The notes beneath the pieces are model-generated. The model ran no database searches. It saw nothing but the letters and a program-made list of their open reading frames with translations, and had not been told where the DNA came from. From Cardinalis cardinalis (lineage: Eukaryota; Chordata; Aves; Passeriformes; Cardinalidae), in contig JACDOX010000031.1 of assembly GCA_014549065.1 (NCBI GenBank), positions 4,082,686 through 4,146,685 of the forward strand: a stretch of 64,000 nucleotides of DNA, in the 5' to 3' direction. Made by a program: the position numbers and the translations under genes. Below, piece by piece: positions 24,576 to 34,088 of this stretch. Numbering within the stretch: position 1 is the stretch's first letter; each line of letters begins with the position of its first letter.

Positions 24576-27500
24576 TGTTGTACCCATGAGCTCTAGCTTT
24601 AGGAGATTTGGGTCAAAAAAAGATCCTTTAGAAGAAGATAATTTGAAGAAGATAGCGCTATCTTTTAGTTTCTACTGTGCTTCCCCTGCACAAGCTGAAC
24701 TGCTTGAGGTTTTAGCTTTCAGTAATTGGGTCTAGCACACCTGGGAAAATTAGGACCTAGCTGAAGGCCCTTCTTGACGTCATTGCTCACCTACTGGCAT
24801 GAACTCAGCTCTGTTATAGTAATACAAGTCTTGTGATTAAATATACCAAGAGATGGCAAAGAAGTGTTTCCTCTCAGTACCAGCAGGCTTGTGCCTCGTT
24901 GGTCTTGGTTATTCCTAACACCTATATGTTTATTTATTTTGGCTGTCAGGTCCAATTACCTTGTGTGGATCTGGTCCTAAGAGCGTGAGCTTGCAATGTA
25001 CTAGGTACCTCTTGGGGGGAAGGGGGTAGCTTTGATGGAACGGGGGGCATTGGGCTTTCTGAAGAAACCGCACTCAGAACTTCTCAAGTCAGTGCTGAGG
25101 AGGTTCAGGTATATTAAGGAGGTACTGAAGACAGTGTGGATGGGTGCGTGCAGCGATAAAAAATGCTACTTATGTACTGCAGTATTTTACGACAAGTGTT
25201 GCAGCGTCCCGCTGACAAGTATTTTTCAAAACTGTAATCAATTTTAATTTCAGTTTCTAAGACATCAAGTGTCATCTCTTTTCCACCTACTTGATTGTAT
25301 TGGTTGGTTATGTGCAGCTCCAGGATCCCTTGTCCAAATCTGAACACCCTTATTCCAGCGCTCATCCTTCAATTAACTGATTGTAGATCTAGGGACTTTT
25401 TTGCCATCTGACTTCATGGAGACCCATGTCTTCAAATCACTTGTGTGTATCAGAATGGTTTACTTCACATTTTGTTCATCTGCAAGCACAAAACTTAAGT
25501 TATCAACAACAATATCTTTGATAAAACTAAACTTAATATTATCTAAAGGAACATAATTACGGCTGAGAGAAGAATAAAGGGTGTATAAAAATGTACATTT
25601 ATATGAGAAGTTGTAGTGTTTACATATTTCAGAGATAATCCTTAGCTGTAGAATGCAAGATTTTGCATTCCTTGCTGAAATACTTACACTCATATATGGT
25701 TTCACATATCAAAGTTTCAAAAGCAGTGCAGTAACCCGTCAAATTTGTGTTTAAGATAAGACATGAAGTGAAAATGAAACAAAACTGGATTTTCCCCAAC
25801 ATTTTGAAAGGAATTTAAAAATTGGTGCAATTTTGTTTAAAAGTAGGGTTATTTTTCATTGTTTTTTTACTTAATAATATAAATTCTGTTTTGTTTCTTC
25901 ATTTGTACGTTTGTTGGTAGACAGTTTTCTATGTTAAATCTGTCAAAATATGTACATCTATTAGGGCTATAAATACATGGAGTATGGCAATAGAAGCTAT
26001 TATAGTGGAAAATATAATCTATGTTGTTTTTTCTGTGCAAGTTTTAAAATTTATTGAAATTTTTTAAAAATTGCAATCATTTGGAGAAGAGTAGCCAAAC
26101 TTAAAATAAGGGGCTAGGCTGAAGTTCATATGCTGTCCTGTTACATGGACTTTGTGGTTACAGTTGGAGTTTTACCCCTCACTTTCCCCACAATTCGAGC
26201 TGGAACAGGGTTGATCCATCTGTCTTGCAGCTATTTTTTTGATCAGCTTTCTTTTCTACATGGGGAGACACTTCCATACCTCTATTTATTGCTTTGTGAA
26301 ACTAAAATAGATGTAAAATGAAATCTGATTTGTTTTGTAGTCATGCTTACAAAATCTTTCCTCCTTTTTAGATTCTCAGTATATCCAGTATGATAATTTA
26401 TTTATTCTTTTTTGAACAAAAAGAGTATTTCAGATTTACAAAGGAAGAATGCTTGAAGATTTAAGGAATATGATTTCTGCACTCAGGAAGTTTAAAACTG
26501 TGCAGGTACTCCTAAACTTTATCTAATGCATTTCATGACAGAGTAAGTATCTTTGTAAATATATTCCTGTTTAATTTTTACTTAAACTTAGTTTTGTTAA
26601 TTTGAACAGATTTTATAAGTCTTTTATGTATATCCAAGTATATATTATAACCTAAAGTTCATTAAAGGAGTTACCTGGAAATAACGGAGCTAAATTCCAG
26701 TTTTTAGTTTTGTTATAAGTCATACAGTATTTTTTTCCTAGCATAGCCTTTTCAATCAGCAGAAGAAAAAGGCAAGTCAGAACTCCTCACTTTCTCATTA
26801 TCACATATTTTTTGAGAAAATATTGCTTGCAATTGACAAACTGCAATCCTTTTCTGCAGTGAAAATTCTACTTTTATCAGAAAGATCAGCATTTGTTTGA
26901 AACAATGTGTCAGGAATAAAAAACCAAAGAAACTGGTAAAATGCTCTTTTGCCTAGCCTTGACCTAATAGATACCATTATGTTTGAATATTCATACTTAA
27001 GATAAGGAAATTATGTTTAGCACTTTAAAGCAGTCAAGATTTATTTCACCATTGATTAACAAGAGTTGAGGGAACTGTGCCTGGACTAAAATCAGGCTCT
27101 TCTTGTAAATCTTGTCATTTACAGATGTGAAATAGTAAACTGGCTTTGATTATTCTTTCTTTTCCATTTGTAATGTTGTATATTTGTGAATCATAGTTAG
27201 GTATTGAAGTAGAAATCAAAAACTGAAAACTAATTTTGAAGGGGTAAAAATGTATACAGAATAGCTGAAGAAATGAAGACAATGACAATCTTTGGGGGAA
27301 TACTTGTGGTAAATGACTTCTTTCCTTTAATTCCTGTAGTGCATCCTCACTGATTGACATCTGAATGGCAGTAATTTGGGGTAATGGGTAGCTACTAATT
27401 GAGGGTGAGCTTCACTCCTTTGCAGAAGAACATTCTCAAGACCTTCCAGTATAACACTCAAATCCTGTATTAAGTGCATAAATTGGTAGAGGATTTTATG

Positions 27501-29061
27501 TTAGCCTTCTCTGTACGAGTTAATTTTATCAGGTCCCCTTATGACAGGCGCTAAAGTGTGCTTGAAAGATGTCTGTATACATATGGTAATTTCTTACTTG
27601 TGGCTCTCTCTTCTGTATTTATGCAGCCTGGTGTCTACTGGCATTATGGCCAAAGATACGTTTTCATTGTGCTGTTCTGTCAGTGTTTCTGTGACTATTT
27701 AGTTCTGAGAGTTTTAGATGGATATGCTGTTTCATTATCCTAAGAATTGCACAGTTGCAACTGGTTATGTGTATAGTTGCATAGATAACTGGGTTACATA
27801 GATGTCCTAGAACATTATTGGGAGATCATAGAGCTTTTTTTGTCATTACAGGTCTCAACCAGCTAATTTACGAAACCTACAGATTTAAAATTTGCCTCCT
27901 TAAACATAGTCTCTGAATATACTATAACTGGAGTCTTGATGGGATTTTGGTGTTTTTCTTTTTTTGTATCAGTTGATTGCAGCTGATGATGTATGAGGAA
28001 AAAAGATGCTAGTTTGATTCCTAATTCCTAATGTTTTGCTGAATTTGCAGGATGACTTCAGAGAGCCTACGCTAGTTCCTTGTAAGGGTATTTTTAGCAT
28101 TAAACCCTGGGTTAGTCTTGGGACATGTGAATGACATGAGAATGTGAGCAGGACCTAAGGAGACTGCTCAGTGAAAATTTACTCTAAGGAGTTTAAATTT
28201 TATGTGCTGACCTACTGAGCTCTGTTCTGAGATCTCACTATTTCTAGTGCTTCTCAAAAGAGGCACTGGATATCTCCTCTGTGAACAGCTGATAGAAGAA
28301 AAGCCCATTTCATTTGTGTCAGAAAGAGAAAGAATGACAAAGAATATCCCCCTTCTCAGCTGAATGGTAGGGGGGAAGGAAAGGAGGAGGGGAGTGGGAA
28401 AGTCCTCCAGGAGATTGAGGGCAGAAGAAAGAAGACATCTTAAAAATTTTTCTGAAAAGAGACACAAGACATAAACTTAGTAGTGTTCTTCCTGTTGTAA
28501 AAATTGTGGATAAAAAATCTTGTCTACTTTAAAGATAACCCAAGTTAATAAAAATTTATAGAAGGGCTTTTATGACAAGCTTGCCTGAAATAGCAGGGAA
28601 TGGCAATGCTGCTATGTACCTGCAAAGTGTGTGTTGTTACCTCTGTCATGTCTGAACTGGGAGAGGTTTGGGGTTCTGAAAGAGCTGCTGCACAAAATAC
28701 CCTGTTACTTTTCACTGCCTGTCTTGGATATAATAAAGGTGTGGGCATCTTCCCATATAAATAACCAGCACAAATACTGAGTTTGAGATTAGGGGGAAAA
28801 ATGTACAAGGAATGGGGGTGTTTTGAAACTTTGTGAGTTTCCTTCTTTTAAAAAGTAACAGTTGTATTAAAAGAGCATGAAGTCAATCAAAGTACGAGGC
28901 TGGTCTCGAAAGATATCAGGGATGCTAAATTTTAATGCGGCTTGTGGACATTTAGTGTCCCTCATCTTTATGCAGTGAGTACCTGAACCCAGTATTTGAT
29001 AAGAAAACAAAGGTATTTTTGACGATTGAAGAATACTTGGAAAGAGGAAGAGGTTCAAGTG

Positions 29062-29079
29062 AATAATAATAATAATAAT
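29062..29079. repeat. (AAT)6 microsatellite
   Basis: Six uninterrupted AAT units are followed by an A-rich stretch and CCCC. This is a short simple repeat on the left shoulder of the CpG island region. Confidence 0.95.
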
Positions 29080-29189
29080 AAAAAACCCCTTCTTGTGAAT
29101 CTGCCCGGGAACCCTTTTTTTAAGCGTTATTAGCAGGCAGGCCTGTGTCCTTTCCTTTGATGACGGTAACAAGTTCTATGACATTGCCA

Positions 29190-29315
29190 CTTTGAGTTCT
29201 TGCTTCATTAGATTGGGTGACTGTTTATTTGAAATTGTAATGAAATATTTACTTTATAGAGCTATAAGGATTAGCGGCGATAATTGAGTGAGGCTGATCC
29301 GGAGCTTTCAGTGTA
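29190..29315. promoter_or_regulatory. Candidate conserved flank upstream of CpG island (unverified)
   Basis: This is unique, non-repetitive sequence leading into the CpG island. It carries ATTAGATTGGG near the start, GGATTA (29268-29273, a bicoid/OTX/PITX-type core) and TAATTGAGTG at 29281-29290. Base composition changes gradually from AT-rich to GC-rich. It reads like regulatory DNA attached to the island, and no open frame is convincing. Confidence 0.3.
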
Positions 29316-29340
29316 ATAGGGCCCCCTTGTTTGAATACAG

Positions 29341-29880
29341 AGCGCGGGGAGAATGGAGGGGCGAGGGAGCGCGTTTCTGCCTGTCACTTTCCCTCTACAT
29401 GTTGCTTTTTCTCCCGGAGATAAGTGGGCCTAATGCTGAACAAATACGGGAAATCGGGAGCCACTGAGAATCATTCGCCTCTCGCTTTCCCATGGCAGCG
29501 TGATAGACGCCCGCTCAAAAGAGCCCCCCTCCTCTCGGGCCGGCGACGAGGCTGTCACCGCCAGCAAATCCAATGGCGGAGCGGCCGGGCCGGCGGGGCC
29601 GGGGCGAGGCGGAGGGCGCGGGCGGAGGCGGGAGCCGGGCCGGGCCGGCCGGGGGGCGGCGGGCACCTGGAGCCGGGATAGGCCGCGCGGTGCCGCCGCA
29701 TTGTGCCGGGGAGACGCGCCGCCATTTGCAGAGATAATGGCAGAAATTAATGCAAATGAGTGAATGGAACGAACCGCATTTTCATGCAGATCGGAGGGGC
29801 TCGCGCGGGCTGCTTGATAACAAGTCGCGGGGAGAAAAGGCCGACATTGTGAGGACTCATTTTTTCCCCATTTCTTCTCA
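29341..29880. promoter_or_regulatory. CpG island (candidate promoter or regulatory hub)
   Basis: I count about 55 CpG dinucleotides in these 540 bases, densest at 29,575-29,720, whereas the surrounding DNA is AT-rich with rare CpG. Visible elements include CCAAT at 29570-29574, a YY1-type GCCGCCATTTGC at 29718-29729, a perfect POU octamer ATGCAAAT at 29750-29757, and runs of GGGCCGG/GGCGG that could bind SP/KLF factors. There is no obvious TATA box, as is usual for island promoters. Frames open across the GC-rich core on both strands but encode only low-complexity G/R/A/P-rich text, so I do not call a protein. I see no clear splice donor that would fix the direction of transcription. It could be the promoter of a noncoding or 5'-untranslated exon, or a developmental CpG-island enhancer. 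Confidence 0.85.
29575..29665 (+). other. G-rich tract with G-quadruplex potential
   Basis: The plus strand carries many closely spaced runs of three or more G (for example GGGGCCGGGGCGAGG and GGCCGGGGGGCGGCGGG), inside the densest CpG part of the island. Four or more such runs with short loops meet the usual G-quadruplex rule. Folding is inferred, not shown. Confidence 0.6.
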
Positions 29881-29959
29881 CTAGTGCCTCATAAGGGCCC
29901 TTTGTTCCCTAAGTAACTCTTTCTAAACTATTGACATTGCTCATTTATGTGAATTTCAG

Positions 29960-29998
29960 ATTTTTTCCCCCCCTTTCTTCGCCCCCCTCCCGCCCCCC
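29960..29998. repeat. Pyrimidine (T/C) tract, G-rich on the minus strand
   Basis: This is an almost unbroken T/C run with several C5-C7 blocks, interrupted only by single G bases near its right end. The complementary strand is G-rich, so it has G-quadruplex or triplex potential. It separates the CpG island core from the motif-rich right flank. Confidence 0.85.
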
Positions 29999-29999
29999 G

Positions 30000-30185
30000 A
30001 AGTAGCCTTGGGTGATCTGGGAAAGCGTTAATTGCGGCAGGACAATGACCGGGCTGGAACGGGAACTGCGTTCATTAAGTGCAATGTTGCAGTTGTCCGT
30101 GCCTCATTATAACGTGCAGACAAGGCAATAAAATGCGTGTTTCACAAACAAATCTTTTAACGAGTGGAGTTCAAGAGCCTCCAGC
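30000..30185. promoter_or_regulatory. Motif-dense right flank of the CpG island (candidate conserved element)
   Basis: This is unique sequence with moderate CpG and no repeats. It contains GCGTTAATTGCGG (homeodomain core), GGACAATGACC (SOX-like core), TTCATTAAGTGCAATG (NKX-like AAGTG beside ATTA), GCAGTTGTCCG (MYB-like), GGCAATAAAATGCG (posterior HOX/CDX-like) and TCACAAACAAATC (FOX-like). So many different developmental-factor cores in under 200 bases is typical of strongly conserved vertebrate enhancers. I judge this by texture only, since no alignment was possible. No frame reads as a protein. Confidence 0.4.
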
Positions 30186-30909
30186 TGTCCAGATTTACAC
30201 CTTTTTTTCCTTTTTTCCCCCGTACTTCTCCCCCCCCAGTCGTTACTGCAAATAAACTTTATGCCATTTTAGAAGATGCATTTCTACAGCAACAAACTTC
30301 CTGCTTTCAGAAATAACTTTTCGCTGCTTCTTTCATTAACAATTAAAAAAAAAAAAAAGAACCCTAAAGTGTGTGCTCTTTCAAGTTTCATAAAGAAACC
30401 TAAGTTCCTTCAAAGAAAAATAAACTCTCCAATCCTTTCCACAGACGCATCCCGTGGCTTTTCGTTTCCTTTGTGGAATTTTTGAGTTAGGTTAGATTTT
30501 AGGATTTGGAGCAGTCATATTTGTATTTTTCTCAAGCAACTGTAACTTTAAAGATGGAAAACACTGCTGCCGACTTCATGCACTTGTTTATTTTTGAAGT
30601 CTTAAAAAAAAAAGATCAGGAAGAAGAGTAGCTAAATAATCAGATGTAAAGGTCACCCAGTATAAGTACAGCTGGGAACCGGTGAACTATCGGACCCAAG
30701 AGTAAAGCAGCCAGAAAGAAAAAAAAAATAAAAAATAAAAGGTAACAGATTCAGCATTGTCCAAAAGTTCCAGACCAGTGATTAATGTGTGAGATAATGG
30801 ACTTGGGAAATGAGTAAACACTCCCGTGCTCCCTGCTTTGTGCTTGAATGACTTGATGACAAGGGCAGAGCAAGGTGAGAATTTAAACAGGACTACAGGA
30901 AAAGAGACA
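30186..30909. other. Noncoding tract between the CpG clusters
   Basis: No gene is supported. The segment has pyrimidine-rich text (30,200-30,240), an A14 run (about 30,345-30,358) and A-rich stretches near 30,603-30,613 and 30,719-30,740. It becomes AT-rich again between the two CpG-dense segments. Confidence 0.6.
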
Positions 30910-31020
30910 AAGCCCTGCGACGGCAGCCCGGGCTGAGCGGGGGGGTCACGGCCGCCTCGGCCCCGCAAGGAGCGCACGGAGCCCTGCCACGGTCCCCGGG
31001 ACAGACCCCAGAACGCGGAC
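30910..31020. promoter_or_regulatory. Small secondary CpG cluster
   Basis: About 14 CpGs fall in roughly 105 bases, with runs such as GAGCGGGGGGG and GGCCGCCTCGGCC. The cluster is isolated in AT-rich DNA about 1 kb right of the main island. A minus-strand frame (30,687-31,052) is open across it for 121 codons but ends in low-complexity F/L text and has no domain I recognise. It may be a satellite of the island or a second promoter or exon. Confidence 0.5.
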
Positions 31021-31784
31021 ATTTCAACTTCTTGGGTCTTTAAAAGGCTCAATAATGAGACAGTCTTTATTTATTTATTAATTTAATTTTTTTTAAAAAA
31101 GAACTTGCACTTCATGCTTTTGGGCTAAACCCAATCTCGCAATCATCAGAGGTAATACTTGTTTTAAAACTTAGGGTAGAACTAAGCATGGTTTCTCTGA
31201 GTCACACCCTTTGATAGGTTTCACTTTCCCTAGATTTGTGTATTACTAAAGAACTCCTAAATGATGTTTTAACTTGAGATGTATGCCGACGCATTATGAG
31301 ATATTTTCATGAAAAATATACTTCACGTGCAGTTATGGGATTAATTGCGTTAATGAACTTCCCTAAACATTCTCTATATTCTTCTGCGGAGATGATGTTT
31401 TATTAGTCCATGACGTACAGATAATGTGTCTCTGTCTCTTTAGGAATCACTAAAGACAGAAAGATGATTTCTGACAAAGCAATACTTTGTACCAATCATA
31501 ATAGTTAACAAATCTTGGACTTTGGTCTAGAATTGGGTTTACTGCTATTACTGAAGGTAGAGTCTTCTGTTTTTCGCATTTTTCTATGTTCTGGTACGTC
31601 TTAGGTCTTTTTGCTCATTTAGGATTTAGATCTTATAATGCTTATCATCCAATGTTCATGTTGCTGATAACCTGTTGATTTTTTTAAGCTATAGCTACTT
31701 AAGGGAAAAAGGCGAGATTTAAGAAACACTTGTCCTTCATTATGTTTTATTATGTGATTGTATTGCATTTCAGAGATACTGGTT

Positions 31785-31839
31785 AATTTAAGAAAAATGT
31801 TTTTTTAACAAATTTAAGGAAAAATGTTTTTTTTAACAA
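31785..31839. repeat. Imperfect 26-29-bp tandem duplication
   Basis: The unit AATTTAAG(G)AAAAATG followed by T7-T8 and AACA occurs twice in direct succession (31785-31810 and 31811-31839). The copies differ by one G and by the length of the T run. This is consistent with a slippage-type local duplication. Confidence 0.9.
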
Positions 31840-34073
31840 TTGTGTAAGAGTGTCAATGGTTTAGGCTTCACAGAGGTGTAGTTCATATTGATCCAGATTT
31901 ATTACTGACTTGCCATCAGAGTGCCACAAGGCCATAGTCATAGGTCTCATTGTTCTAAGGGCTATACAAAGCTTAAATAGCTTATAGTGTAAAGGAAGAT
32001 TCCTGATAAACCAAAGATTTTTTTGACTTTTTAATAATTGGTCTTTTAGAGGATTTTTTCATGGAGTATTTATTGGTTAAAAATATCCATGTTAACTCAG
32101 CACATGCGCTACACTTAATCAATGTATATAGATTGTGGGAAAGTTCTTATAATTTCTTGTAAAATGGGTTTTATGGTATTTTGAACAGTATATAGATGTA
32201 GTAAGGTATATAGAACAAAGGAAATGGAGCCAGAAAAGTTCTGTTACAGTAGCTTAGGGTCCATAAAGCTATAAACCTAACGCAATCCACATTTAAGCAG
32301 TTGAGTGTTTTCCTAAATGCGGTACAAAATTCTCAGGTTGTGGTGGAAGACTTTACTACTTTGTAAATAAATAATACTACTCCAGGTTTTTCTTCCATCT
32401 TTGGTTTGTTCAATCCAAGTTTCTTCGATCATTGAGCTGAATAATGTGTGAATTCAACCTCAGAGTAGTTAAATGGGAAAACTGCATTCGTCATGAAAAA
32501 ATTGTCATTCTTAGGAGTTTCTCCCTCTTTCTTGCGTAGTTATTCATTGTCAGTTTAGAAGTTGAACAGACAATAAATTTTGATGTAATACTGTGCAACA
32601 CACAACGGAGTCCCTTCCTCACTGTACAGCATTTTCTGAGTTAGTTTGCGACTCACTAATGCCTGTGTATGAGTGTAACTTTGAGCAGTCTTCAGTGGAT
32701 GTATATGTGCCTGTGTGTATCCATTTATAATGTACCAGCTTCACTGATTGTCTTTCATCTTCTGTCAGCCCCACCATCTTTCCCCTCTAGGACGGGAAAT
32801 TTGCTGTTTGAGCAGCACCCAAAGTCTGGGCAGAGCTGTACTGCAAAACAGAAGGAGCAAGTGTGTAATTAGGGCTTCACTCCCCTCAAAGGTGTCACTG
32901 CCTTGAAATATGTCCAGATTTTCTGTTGCAAATTAGGAAGATAAAATTTTAAGTAGCCTGGTAAATGGACTTGAAGGTAACTTTTGCTCTCTTTTATGGG
33001 CCAGATTTCTTGTGTGCTACTAATAAAAGCATGCATGAAAAAAGTCAGTGAGTGACTTGAAAGTTGCTAGTCCAGTCAAATGCAGGTTGGTATGAGATCA
33101 GGTGCTTGCTCATGTGTCATCAAATAATCAGCCTTTCAATGAGAGTATATTTGTTCTTTGATATACGTTCTGATTATGTTCATGTGCAGTTTATTTCTTA
33201 ATGTGAGTTCAAATCCTGTTACTTTATACTGATTATTTATTTTGTCTTACATTTCATTCCTATTTAAGTCTTCCACTTAGAATGGGAAATTGGTGCTTCT
33301 TCCCTCATTAAGTAAAGCATACACGAAGTATATGCAGAGTTAGAGAATCTGGGTACCTAATTCACCATCATCCCCTCATTCATGCATCCAGAAAGTTAAT
33401 AATGAAAGAGGACCAGCACTCCAGATCATTGCTTTCATGGCTGCTTCTTTTTAGGTAACTTCTGTGCTTGGAGTCATATCAACTGAGGACAGAATAAAGC
33501 TTGGAAAGTAATTTTCTTCTGGTGGGTTTTTTTCATGTTTGAATTCTGTTGCAATTTTGTTGTAGCTTTCCTTCCTTAGTTTTTGAATCCTTTTCCACGA
33601 AACTCACTTGCAGGGACTTCTGTTGTAGTTTGTGTCCTCCTGTCCTGTAGGGACAACTGAAAAAGGTGAGCTCTAAAACTCAAATTGTTCTTTCATTCTG
33701 AAGACTTATCAGTTCACCTAGATTTGATCCAATTTCATACAAGAAGTTACATTTGTGATGCTTTCCTGTAGGGAACTCTGTCACTTTGTACTGTTTGTCT
33801 CAATTACTGCTCTGGTGATGGTCTGCAGTGTGTAGTTATGTATCTGTAAGCCAGTTTGACCCTGTTTTTTCTTGCTGTAATAAAATACTCTGTTTCAACC
33901 TGTCATACTGCAGTTAATTTTCTCAAAGTCCTCTTAACTGCATATTAGGAATGGTATGATACTAACTATATACATCATTAATTTTAAAAATTAATTTTAC
34001 ATTGCGTGGTAATTTCCACACACTGTACCTTTAAGCAGTGTTACCTGTGCAAAGAATAAGTCAAATGGAAAAA

Positions 34074-34088
34074 AGAGAGAGAGAGAGA
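34074..34088. repeat. (AG)7 microsatellite
   Basis: A short uninterrupted AG/GA run lies within an A-rich context. Confidence 0.9.

Larger units (their letters stand above)
21973..29061. other. AT-rich noncoding tract, no gene found
   Basis: No gene is supported. The segment includes an inverted octamer-like pair at 24,500-24,526 and an 18-bp AT palindrome at 23,059-23,076. A short phrase at about 22,565-22,615 ('TTGACTTCAGCAGGATAAGA') resembles an old amniote repeat. A single N lies at 23,900. After that point isolated Ns almost vanish from the window. Confidence 0.65.

Noticed and set aside
29424..29763. Overlapping open frames across the CpG island on both strands
   Set aside because: GC-rich DNA lacks stop codons. 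The translations are low-complexity G/R/A/P-rich text with no domain.
30687..31052. 121-codon minus-strand frame over the small CpG cluster
   Set aside because: The C-terminal part is low-complexity F/L text from A-runs, and no homology was recognised. It may be transcribed, but coding is not supported.
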